This document shows positions 1-6,122 of a DNA stretch of 6,177 nucleotides, one piece after another. Numbering within the stretch: position 1 is the first letter of the stretch; each line of letters starts with the position of its first letter. The DNA is taken from NCBI GenBank assembly GCA_964517765.1, contig CAZFEN010000041.1:1-6177 (forward strand), written 5' to 3'. The notes below the pieces were generated by a model. That model was not told the DNA's origin. It searched no databases and saw only the letters and a list, made by a program, of their open reading frames with translations. The position numbers and the translations under genes were made by a program. This DNA is from Hydromicrobium sp964517765 (GTDB lineage Bacteria > Actinomycetota > Humimicrobiia > Humimicrobiales > Humimicrobiaceae).

Positions 1-2108
1 ACCATCATCGAAAGAACCTCATCCTCTTTTGATAGTCTCATTCCCTTTACTCCCTGCGAAGACCTTCCCATCGGTCTGCAGTCTTTTTCGCTGAATCTTA
101 TGGCCTTTCCGTCTCTTGAAACCATAATAATCTCATTATTGCCGCTGGATTTTTCTACACCGATGAGCTCGTCTCCCTTCTTGATGGTGATGGCAATTAT
201 CCCATCCTTTCTGGAAGTGTCATACGCCTCGATCGGAGTTTTTTTGATTATTCCTTTCTTTGTGGCCATTATCAGATACTTATCATCTCCATAATCTTTA
301 ACCGCTATTACTGCCGCAACCATTTCGCCGGGGACAAAAGGAAGCAAGTTTACGATTGCCTTACCTTTAGACATCCTGCTTCCGGCAGGAATTTGATGGA
401 CCTTCACCCTGTATACCTTTCCAAGATTTGAGAAGAACATTATATAGTGGTGGGTCGATGCTATAAACAGGTGCTTGACAAAATCATTCTCCTTTAAATT
501 GGTCCCGGTCACTCCTTTCCCGCCTCTTCCCTGTTTTCTATAAGTAGTTGCCGGAACCCTTTTTATATAACCTGAATGGGATATGGATATTACATTCTCC
601 TCCTCCGGTATCAGATCCTCGATCTCGATATCGGAAACATCAGTGGTGATATCCGATCTTCTTTCATCATTATATTTTTTCTTGATTTCTTCCAGTTCAT
701 TTTTAATCACTCCGTATATCAACTCATCGCTTGCCAGAAGCTTCTTTAGCTGCTTTATTCTTTCAACCAGCTTCATGTGCTCTGATTTTATTTTATCTCT
801 TTCCAGTCCGGTCAGCCTGTGCAGTCTCAAATCCAGTATAGCCTGGGCCTGTATTACGGTAAGTTTGAAATTTTTTACAAGCCTTTTTCGTGCGGTGGGA
901 ACATCCTTAGAGGATCTTATAGTTTTTATTACTTCATCCAGATTATCCAGGGCTATCAGAAGCCCCTTGAGTATATGTTCACGCTCTTCAGCTTTCCTTA
1001 ATTCATATTTTGTTCTCCTCACCACCACTGTAAACCTGTGTTTCACATACTCCTCTATCAGACTGGTTAAATTCATGGTTCTGGGTACACCGTCTACCAG
1101 AGCAAGCATAATAATTCCAAAAGTATCCTCAAGCTGGGTATTTTTATATAAGGAATTTATTATCACGCTGGGGATTGCATCCTTTTTAATCTCTACCACT
1201 ACCCTCATTCCGCTTTTATCCGATTCATCCCGCAGGTCACTTATTCCTTCCAGCCTTTTGGTTTTAACAAGCTCGGCAATATTTCCGACAAATTTTGATT
1301 TATTTACCTGATATGGAAGCTCGCTTATTATGATCTGGGTCCTGCCTTTTTTGGGCTGCTCCTGGTGTACTCTTCCTCTTACCACTAAGCGCCCCCTACC
1401 GGTCTCGTATGCTTCCCTTATTCCTCCCATTCCCATTATGATCCCGCCGGTGGGAAAATCCGGACCTTTTATCTTTCTCATGAGATCTGTTGCCGTGGAT
1501 TTGGGATTATCTATATAATAAATCACGCCGTCGATTATCTCTCCCAGATTATGGGGCGGAATATTTGTTGCCATACCCACTGCAATTCCCGAGGAACCAT
1601 TGACCAGAAGATTAGGAAATTTTGCCGGCAGTAAAGATGGTTCCTTTAAGGAACTGTCAAAATTATCCACAAACTCTATGGTATCCTTATCAATATCCAT
1701 AAGCAGTTCTTCGGATATCGGAGAAAGTCTGGCCTCGGTATATCTCATGGCTGCGGCTCTGTCGCCATCAACTGAACCGAAATTTCCGTGTCCGTCTATC
1801 AAGACATAGCGCTGCGAAAAATCCTGGGCCATTCGCACCATGGTGTCATAGACCGCAGTATCGCCATGAGGATGGTACTTACCGAGTACTTCTCCTACGA
1901 TTCGCGCACATTTCTTGTAAGCTGTATTGGATCTCATACCCATATCATTCATGGCATATAAAATTCTCCGGTGGACCGGTTTGAGACCGTCTCTTGCATC
2001 CGGCAGCGCCCTTCCTATAATTACACTCATTGCATAACTTAAGTACGAATCCTGCATTTCGGATTCGATCTCAACATTCTTTATCTTACCTCTTAATTCA
2101 AAAACCAT
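1..2108 (-). CDS. gyrA: DNA gyrase subunit A, 3' end cut by the window edge
   Basis: GyrA is the DNA-cutting and DNA-wrapping subunit of the A2B2 gyrase that introduces negative supercoils in the cytoplasm. The frame is open from the ATG at 2108 to the edge: 702 residues, against roughly 800-870 for full-length proteins, so about the last 100 or more residues lie outside. The winged-helix/tower part holds the catalytic Arg122-Tyr123 in RAAAMRYTEARL and Ile175 in GSSGIAVGMATNIPPHN, matching E. coli R121, Y122 and I174 with an offset of one. The quinolone region reads KYHPHGDTAVYD, with Thr84 and Asp88 at the E. coli 83 and 87 positions. A coiled-coil/C-gate region follows (about 345-500, IQAQAILDLRL at 419-429). 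The C-terminal beta-pinwheel starts near 505 and carries a GyrA box, QGRGGKG, at 526-532, which favours gyrase over topoisomerase IV ParC. AGGAG lies 5 bases before the ATG, and the gene follows gyrB after 12 bases, so the two are very likely cotranscribed and coupled. No frameshift was seen. Confidence 0.98.
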   Translation of the reverse strand, partial: MVFELRGKIKNVEIESEMQDSYLSYAMSVIIGRALPDARDGLKPVHRRILYAMNDMGMRSNTAYKKCARIVGEVLGKYHPHGDTAVYDTMVRMAQDFSQRYVLIDGHGNFGSVDGDRAAAMRYTEARLSPISEELLMDIDKDTIEFVDNFDSSLKEPSLLPAKFPNLLVNGSSGIAVGMATNIPPHNLGEIIDGVIYYIDNPKSTATDLMRKIKGPDFPTGGIIMGMGGIREAYETGRGRLVVRGRVHQEQPKKGRTQIIISELPYQVNKSKFVGNIAELVKTKRLEGISDLRDESDKSGMRVVVEIKKDAIPSVIINSLYKNTQLEDTFGIIMLALVDGVPRTMNLTSLIEEYVKHRFTVVVRRTKYELRKAEEREHILKGLLIALDNLDEVIKTIRSSKDVPTARKRLVKNFKLTVIQAQAILDLRLHRLTGLERDKIKSEHMKLVERIKQLKKLLASDELIYGVIKNELEEIKKKYNDERRSDITTDVSDIEIEDLIPEEENVISISHSGYIKRVPATTYRKQGRGGKGVTGTNLKENDFVKHLFIASTHHYIMFFSNLGKVYRVKVHQIPAGSRMSKGKAIVNLLPFVPGEMVAAVIAVKDYGDDKYLIMATKKGIIKKTPIEAYDTSRKDGIIAITIKKGDELIGVEKSSGNNEIIMVSRDGKAIRFSEKDCRPMGRSSQGVKGMRLSKEDEVLSMM

Positions 2109-2120
2109 TTATACTCCTGA

Positions 2121-4025
2121 CTATATATCTATAAACGATACGCCTTTAGCATTCTTTTCAATGAATTCTCTCCTTGGTTCCACTTTGGGTCCCATCAGAG
2201 TAGAGAAAACATCATCCGCTATCAATGCATCTTCAATTTCGACTTTGAGAAGTGTCCTTGCCTCGGGATTCATTGTTGTTTCCCAGAGCTGCTCCGGATC
2301 CATTTCTCCCAGACCTTTATACTGCTGGACGGTTATTTTTTTATCCTCAAACTTCTTTTTTATATTTTCCAGTTCCCTGTCGCTATAAGCATAAGAAACT
2401 TCTTTGTCATTTTTGACCTGATACAGCGGAGGCTGAGCTATATACACATATCCGGCCTTGATCATTCCCTTCATATGCCTGTAAAGGAAGGTCAAAATCA
2501 GCGTCCTTATATGAGCCCCGTCTACATCGGCATCGGTCATAATTATTACCTTATGATATCTCGCACTTTCTATATCGAATTCTTCCCCGATTCCTGATCC
2601 CATAGCGGTTATCATAGCCTGTATTTCTACACTGCTTAATATCTTGTGCAGTCTTGCTTTTTCGACATTTAATATTTTACCTTTAAGGGGAAGTATTGCC
2701 TGAAATCTTCTGTCCCTTGCCTGTTTTGCACTTCCTCCCGCGGAATCCCCTTCAACCAAAAACAACTCACTGTATTTGGGGTCATTTATGGAACAATCGG
2801 CAAGTTTTCCGGGAAGAGAACTGCTTTCCAGTAGTGATTTCTTCCTGGTAAGGTCCCTTGCTTTTTTCGCAGCATCTCTTGCTCTTGAGGCTTCCATGCA
2901 TTTACTTACTATTATCCTCCCTATGGATGGATTTTCTCCCAGGTATTCGGCAAGTTTTGTATTTACAGTAGATTCTACAAAACCTTTCATCTCGCTGTTA
3001 CCCAGTTTGGTCTTGGTCTGTCCCTCGAATTGAGGTTCTTTTAATTTGACGCTGATAATTGCGGTAAGCCCTTCCCTGATGTCTTCACCTGAAAGATTTT
3101 CATCTTTTTCCTTCAACATATTAGTGCTGCGGGCATAATCATTTATGGTTCTTGTAATGGCACCCTTAAAACCGCTCAGGTGCGTTCCGCCTTCCGTAGT
3201 ATTTATATTGTTGGCAAATGAAAAGATGCTTTCCGAATAACCATCGGTATATTGCATTGCAACTTCTACTTCCTGGTCATTAACCACATTCTTGAAATAT
3301 ATTACCTTCTTATGTAAAACATCTTTTTTCTCGCACAAATATTTTACAAAATCCTCTATCCCGCCTTCATACTGATATACTTCTTTCTTTTCCGGTTTTT
3401 CTCTTGAATCTACCAGAGTAATTTTTAATCCTTTATTCAAGAAAGCCATTTCTTTCATTCTGCTTGCAAGTATCTCGAATTTATAATCAATTTCTTCAAA
3501 TATTTCTTTATCGGGGTAGAAAGTGACAGCCGTTCCATGAGTATCGGTTTTTTCACCTTTCATAAGACTGGTTACCGGTTCTCCTCTTACAAAATCCTGC
3601 CTGTAGATGTGGCCATCTCTTCTTACTTCCACGGTCAGTTTTTCCGACAGAGCATTTACTACGGAAACTCCGACACCGTGCAGCCCGCCGGATACCTTGT
3701 ATCCTTCCCCGCCAAACTTGCCGCCCGCATGTAACTTTGTAAGAACTATTTCTACTGCAGGCTTATTGAACTTTTCGACTTTCTTTACCGGTATTCCCCT
3801 GCCATTATCAACAACGGTAACCGAATTATCGTTATTTAATACAACCAGTATGTTGTCGCAAAATCCGCCCATTGCCTCATCTATGCTATTATCCACAACC
3901 TCGTAAATAAGATGGTGAAGACCTCTGGAACCGGTTGAACCAATATACATGCTTGGTCTTTTTCTGACCGCTGCAAGGCCTTCCAGAACTGTAATATCTT
4001 TAGCATCGTAACTTGATTTTTTCAA
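2121..4025 (-). CDS. gyrB: DNA gyrase subunit B
   Basis: GyrB is the ATPase subunit of gyrase; ATP-driven dimerisation captures the transported DNA segment. The protein is complete at 634 residues, the short form without the roughly 170-residue proteobacterial insertion. The GHKL ATPase domain shows Glu42 and Asn46 in YEVVDNSIDEA, DNGRGIP at 73-79 with Asp73, LHAGGKF at 98-104, and the glycine-rich lid GGLHGVGVSVVNAL at 113-126. The transducer carries the QTK loop at 336-338. The Toprim domain has EGDSAGGSA at 425-433 (catalytic Glu425), PLKGKILN at 446-453, and the metal-binding DADVDGAH at 498-505. The tail motif QYKGLGEMDPEQLW is at 568-581. The start is TTG, chosen because GAGGAG lies 6 bases upstream and the MKKSSYDAKDITVLEGL N-terminus aligns with the family. 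It ends 12 bases before gyrA. A 209-base non-coding gap upstream suggests its own promoter. Confidence 0.99.
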   Translation of the reverse strand: MKKSSYDAKDITVLEGLAAVRKRPSMYIGSTGSRGLHHLIYEVVDNSIDEAMGGFCDNILVVLNNDNSVTVVDNGRGIPVKKVEKFNKPAVEIVLTKLHAGGKFGGEGYKVSGGLHGVGVSVVNALSEKLTVEVRRDGHIYRQDFVRGEPVTSLMKGEKTDTHGTAVTFYPDKEIFEEIDYKFEILASRMKEMAFLNKGLKITLVDSREKPEKKEVYQYEGGIEDFVKYLCEKKDVLHKKVIYFKNVVNDQEVEVAMQYTDGYSESIFSFANNINTTEGGTHLSGFKGAITRTINDYARSTNMLKEKDENLSGEDIREGLTAIISVKLKEPQFEGQTKTKLGNSEMKGFVESTVNTKLAEYLGENPSIGRIIVSKCMEASRARDAAKKARDLTRKKSLLESSSLPGKLADCSINDPKYSELFLVEGDSAGGSAKQARDRRFQAILPLKGKILNVEKARLHKILSSVEIQAMITAMGSGIGEEFDIESARYHKVIIMTDADVDGAHIRTLILTFLYRHMKGMIKAGYVYIAQPPLYQVKNDKEVSYAYSDRELENIKKKFEDKKITVQQYKGLGEMDPEQLWETTMNPEARTLLKVEIEDALIADDVFSTLMGPKVEPRREFIEKNAKGVSFIDI

Positions 4026-4031
4026 AAATAA

Positions 4032-4037
4032 CTCCTC
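4032..4037 (-). promoter_or_regulatory. Ribosome-binding site that fixes the TTG start of gyrB
   Basis: Read on the minus strand, GAGGAG lies 6 bases before TTG (4025-4023). No ATG or GTG near it gives a better fit, and the residues after the TTG match the GyrB N-terminus. This is the strongest Shine-Dalgarno sequence in the window, so the non-ATG start is probably used efficiently. Confidence 0.85.
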
Positions 4038-4071
4038 AAAAATTTAATAATTTCTTTTTTTAAATATAGAT

Positions 4072-4120
4072 AAAGGGCAATAAGTAAACATTAAAACTGC
4101 ACCGATACCCATTACCCTTT
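4072..4120 (-). promoter_or_regulatory. Long hairpin in the gyrB leader
   Basis: On the minus strand AAAGGGTAATGGGT (4120-4107) can pair without interruption with ACTTATTGCCCTTT (4085-4072): 14 pairs including three G-U wobbles, around a 21-base loop (4106-4086). It lies between the candidate promoter at 4186-4194 and the gyrB ribosome-binding site, ending 34 bases before the latter. It is not followed by a clean T tract in the gyrB direction (TATCTATATTTAAAA comes next), so it does not look like a simple terminator. It could be an attenuator, a protein-binding or ligand-binding leader, or an mRNA stabiliser. I recognise no known riboswitch class. The pairing is seen directly; the function is unknown. 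Confidence 0.5.
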
Positions 4121-4185
4121 TCAGGTTTAGATATATAATTTTCTTCAAAAAATATGATATTTTTTATGAACTATCGACACCAAAT

Positions 4186-4194
4186 ATTATACCA
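4186..4194 (-). promoter_or_regulatory. Candidate extended -10 promoter for gyrB-gyrA
   Basis: The minus strand reads TGGTATAAT, a perfect TATAAT with the TGn extension. No good TTGACA-like -35 box sits 16-18 bases upstream, which is tolerated by extended -10 promoters. It is in the non-coding gap after the DUF721 gene and points at gyrB, giving a predicted leader of about 150 bases that contains the 4072-4120 hairpin. It would let gyrBA be expressed independently of recF. Confidence 0.5.
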
Positions 4195-4234
4195 TATTTA
4201 AGTGAAAATTTGCTTAAGAAAGAGGAGAAAAATT

Positions 4235-4534
4235 TTAAAGATTTTGCTTAAATCTTATGTTTTTTATAGCTTCTTCACCGATAAACGAATTTATTTTTTT
4301 AATCAACTGTCCTGACATCAGGCTCAGTTCATTTGCCCAGGTGGAAGTGCTAACCGATATATACAATATCCCTCTTATTATCCTTTCAGGCTTTGTCTTT
4401 TTACATATTTCCGTACCCACGATTTCTTCCCAGCGATTAAAAATATTGGATATATTCAATTTTCTTTTCATATCCATTTTTTTTACCACATCATCGATTA
4501 TGCTTCCAATATTATCAATTTCTTTCATAGTCAT
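4235..4534 (-). CDS. dciA: DUF721 family protein, DciA-like
   Basis: This small protein of 99 residues has the DUF721 pattern: a helical N-terminus, RWEEIVG at 34-40, a KKTKPERIIRG turn at 45-54, then LYISVSTSTWANELSLM at 57-73 and IRFK at 93-96. DUF721 proteins include DciA, which in bacteria without DnaC or DnaI helps load the replicative helicase DnaB; the fold is KH-like and binds nucleic acid. The function here is inferred from family and position. The gene starts 15 bases after the recF stop, and recF-DUF721-gyrB is a recurrent order in Actinobacteria and some Firmicutes. Two starts are possible, ATG at 4534 or ATG at 4528 (Met3). Neither has a clear Shine-Dalgarno sequence, but TATAAT lies just upstream. 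No signal peptide or membrane segment is present. Confidence 0.85.
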   Translation of the reverse strand: MTMKEIDNIGSIIDDVVKKMDMKRKLNISNIFNRWEEIVGTEICKKTKPERIIRGILYISVSTSTWANELSLMSGQLIKKINSFIGEEAIKNIRFKQNL

Positions 4535-4540
4535 ATTATA
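4535..4540 (-). promoter_or_regulatory. Possible -10 hexamer directly before the DUF721 gene
   Basis: TATAAT on the minus strand abuts the first ATG (4534). With the usual 6-base distance, transcription would begin at 4528, the A of the second ATG, giving a leaderless message starting at Met3. No good -35 is visible (TTTCGG at 17 bases). It may be chance in AT-rich DNA. Confidence 0.25.
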
Positions 4541-4549
4541 TGCTGCAGA

Positions 4550-5734
4550 TTACAAATCCGAAACTGCGATTCTATTATCTTTAATTAAAAACTTGCTCCC
4601 AAATTCCAGATCCAGCTTATCAAGATAACTTATATTAGTGGTGGTCACAAAAGTCTGAAACTTATCACTTACCGCTTTTACCAGCATTTTTTTTCTATCT
4701 ATATCAAGCTCCGAAAATACATCATCCAGAAGAAGGACCGGATCCTTTTTTATTTTCTTTCTGAGAATATCCAGTTCACAGAGTCTCAGACTTATCGAAG
4801 CTATACGCTGCTGTCCCTGTGAACCAAAAAACCTGATATTCCTGCCATCGAGCAAAACCATAAAATCATCCCTGTGCGGCCCTATTGTAGTGGTTTTGTA
4901 CAGCAGGTCCTTTTCAAAGTTTTCTTTTAATTTTCTGTGAAATTTTGTCTTGATATCATCGTGCTTGAAATTTTCCATTATCTGATTTTTTTTATCTTCA
5001 TAATCCGTAAGATCATCTGAACCATACCCTCTGTCCCAACTAAAAATGTAATTAATATCAACTTTGATCCCTTTAAAAAAACTGCTTATGCAGTTTTTAA
5101 AATCAGCCGCAAATTCAGTCAATAAATCATATCTCTTTTTAATTATATCGGCACCGTATTTTACAAGATTATCGTCCCAAACATCCAGTGTAGTATTACC
5201 GCCTGCATCGATTCTCTTATTGAGACTCTTTATCAAGCTGCTTCTCTGGGCAAGTATTTTCTGATATTGCAAACGCTGCCGGTAATATAACGGATCGATT
5301 TTTTCAAGTATGCTGTCCAGGAAATTTCTCCTGTCCATGGGGCCTGATTTGATTATCTTCAAATCATCGGGAGAGAATATGACGGAGGGGAGTATCGATA
5401 TAAAATCGGATTTTTTTCTCCGAATTATTTTATCTACCTTTATTTTTATATTATTACCCTTTTGCAGTTCTATTTCTATAAAACGGTCCGGTTCATCTTC
5501 TTTTTCGGAACCGATCAAAGCCTTTACTTTCGAGTAATCACTCCCCCAGTTAATGATTTCATCCTGACTGTATGTTCTGTGAGATCTGCCCGTGGATAGA
5601 TAATATATGGATTCCAGTAAGTTGGTTTTACCATTACCATTGTTTCCCAGTATAAGAATAGTATTTTTATTAAAATTCAAATTGACCTGACTGTAATTCC
5701 TATAATTTTTAAGTTCTAACTTTTTTAAATACAT
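4550..5734 (-). CDS. recF: DNA replication and repair protein RecF
   Basis: RecF is an SMC/ABC-like ATPase that binds gapped DNA and, with RecO and RecR, helps load RecA at stalled forks. At 394 residues it is close to the family's usual 360-390. Visible are the N-terminal LELKNYRNY at 6-14, Walker A GNNGNGKT at 30-37, the family signature PDDLKIIKSGPMDRRNFLD at 122-140, GPHRDD at 285-290, the ABC signature GSQGQQR at 304-310, Walker B PVLLLDD at 332-338, and the D-loop SELD at 341-344. All ATPase elements are intact. The ATG at 5734 gives the canonical RecF N-terminus. The nearest Shine-Dalgarno-like AAGGAA is 14 bases away, too far to be typical, while TATAAC sits 6 bases before the ATG. 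The DUF721 gene follows after 15 bases. The usual upstream partner dnaN is absent; instead there is non-coding DNA and a transposase relic on the other strand. Confidence 0.97.
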   Translation of the reverse strand: MYLKKLELKNYRNYSQVNLNFNKNTILILGNNGNGKTNLLESIYYLSTGRSHRTYSQDEIINWGSDYSKVKALIGSEKEDEPDRFIEIELQKGNNIKIKVDKIIRRKKSDFISILPSVIFSPDDLKIIKSGPMDRRNFLDSILEKIDPLYYRQRLQYQKILAQRSSLIKSLNKRIDAGGNTTLDVWDDNLVKYGADIIKKRYDLLTEFAADFKNCISSFFKGIKVDINYIFSWDRGYGSDDLTDYEDKKNQIMENFKHDDIKTKFHRKLKENFEKDLLYKTTTIGPHRDDFMVLLDGRNIRFFGSQGQQRIASISLRLCELDILRKKIKKDPVLLLDDVFSELDIDRKKMLVKAVSDKFQTFVTTTNISYLDKLDLEFGSKFLIKDNRIAVSDL

Positions 5735-5883
5735 TATGCTGTTATAAATTCCTTAAGTTTTCAACGCTTTTTTATAAAATGTTTATGCAATTTTTACCTT
5801 ATTTTAAAAGTGATAACTTTTTTATATGAGAAATATAATTTCAAATTTCCCATATTTAATACTTTAAATAATATCATTTATGA
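5735..5883 (-). other. AT-rich non-coding region upstream of recF
   Basis: This stretch separates recF from the plus-strand relic and must hold the recF promoter. It is very AT-rich and has no supported open reading frame, tRNA-like structure, or DnaA-box cluster. I could not find a -35/-10 pair with proper spacing on the minus strand; the best signal is the TATAAC hexamer next to the recF start. Confidence 0.5.
5741..5746 (-). promoter_or_regulatory. Possible -10 hexamer directly before recF
   Basis: TATAAC on the minus strand ends 6 bases before the recF ATG (5734), the spacing expected if transcription starts on the A of the start codon. The last base departs from TATAAT and no clear -35 is present. 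The idea is supported mainly by the lack of a well-spaced Shine-Dalgarno sequence and by the similar arrangement at the DUF721 gene. Confidence 0.22.
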
Positions 5884-6080
5884 GTTAAAACTTTAATTCT
5901 AATTGATGATTTTGAACCCTTGACTTTTATCATCTTGTCTCTAATGATATTTTGAAAGATAAAAAGAAGAAACTAAAAAATAATTATGATAAGATAAATC
6001 CAGCTGAGCTTAAAAGAAAGATTTCAAAGCTTCAGAATAAACTGTTAAAATTAAATTCTTTAAGGAGCAAAGAGAAATAG
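5884..6080 (+). pseudogene. 3' remnant of an integrase-core transposase, frameshifted
   Basis: The frame read from 5916 to the TAG at 6078 gives HLVSNDILKDKKKKL, then NNYDKINPAELKRKI and SKLQNKLLKLNSLRSKEK. This resembles the extreme C-terminus of integrase-core (rve, IS481-like) insertion-sequence transposases, whose ends typically read like TPYQRLLASDIL...KLRLKEKYxxLNPVKLLKQI. The preceding piece, IDDFEPLTF (the YDEPxTPY part of that pattern), lies in another frame from about 5902 to 5928. A one-base overlap near the TTTTAT run at 5925-5930 would join the two, so the gene has a frameshift. Further upstream a TGA at 5881 closes the frame and the catalytic DDE domain is gone. No start codon with a ribosome-binding site is present. 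The family match is from memory of the pattern; a small basic unrelated ORF is the alternative. Confidence 0.55.
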
Positions 6081-6122
6081 TGCCGATGCATTCTTATCTT
6101 AAGGGAAAAAGAGATAAATACT

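Noticed and set aside
583..1311. Plus-strand open frame of 242 codons antisense to gyrA
   Set aside because: It is a serine- and phenylalanine-rich shadow of the gyrA reading frame with no domain and no convincing ribosome-binding site. The gyrA frame explains the sequence fully.
4198..4217. Inverted repeat TTAAG-N10-CTTAA just upstream of the gyrB -10
   Set aside because: Five-base arms in AT-rich DNA are expected by chance. Its position would suit an operator, but nothing else supports it.
4219..4229. Plus-strand AGAGGAG resembling a ribosome-binding site
   Set aside because: No plus-strand start codon follows at usable distance with a supported coding frame.
4231..4256. Small hairpin at the end of the DUF721 gene (AAGATTT/AAATCTT arms, 5-base loop) followed by a T run on the minus strand
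   Set aside because: Only one G-C pair in a 7-bp stem that overlaps the last codons and stop. It is too weak to call a terminator.
4257..4628. Plus-strand open frame of 123 codons antisense to the DUF721 gene and the end of recF
   Set aside because: It overlaps two recognised genes on the opposite strand, has no recognisable motifs, and begins inside the DUF721 gene.
5735..5883. Possible replication origin in the AT-rich gap next to recF
   Set aside because: No DnaA-box cluster is present; the best match (TTATCACTT on the minus strand) departs from the consensus at several positions.
5920..5950. Plus-strand TTGACT with a downstream TGATAT as a promoter for the redox gene
   Set aside because: The spacer is 19 bases and the -10 is poor; the bases are explained by the transposase remnant. 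It may still serve as a promoter but cannot be supported.
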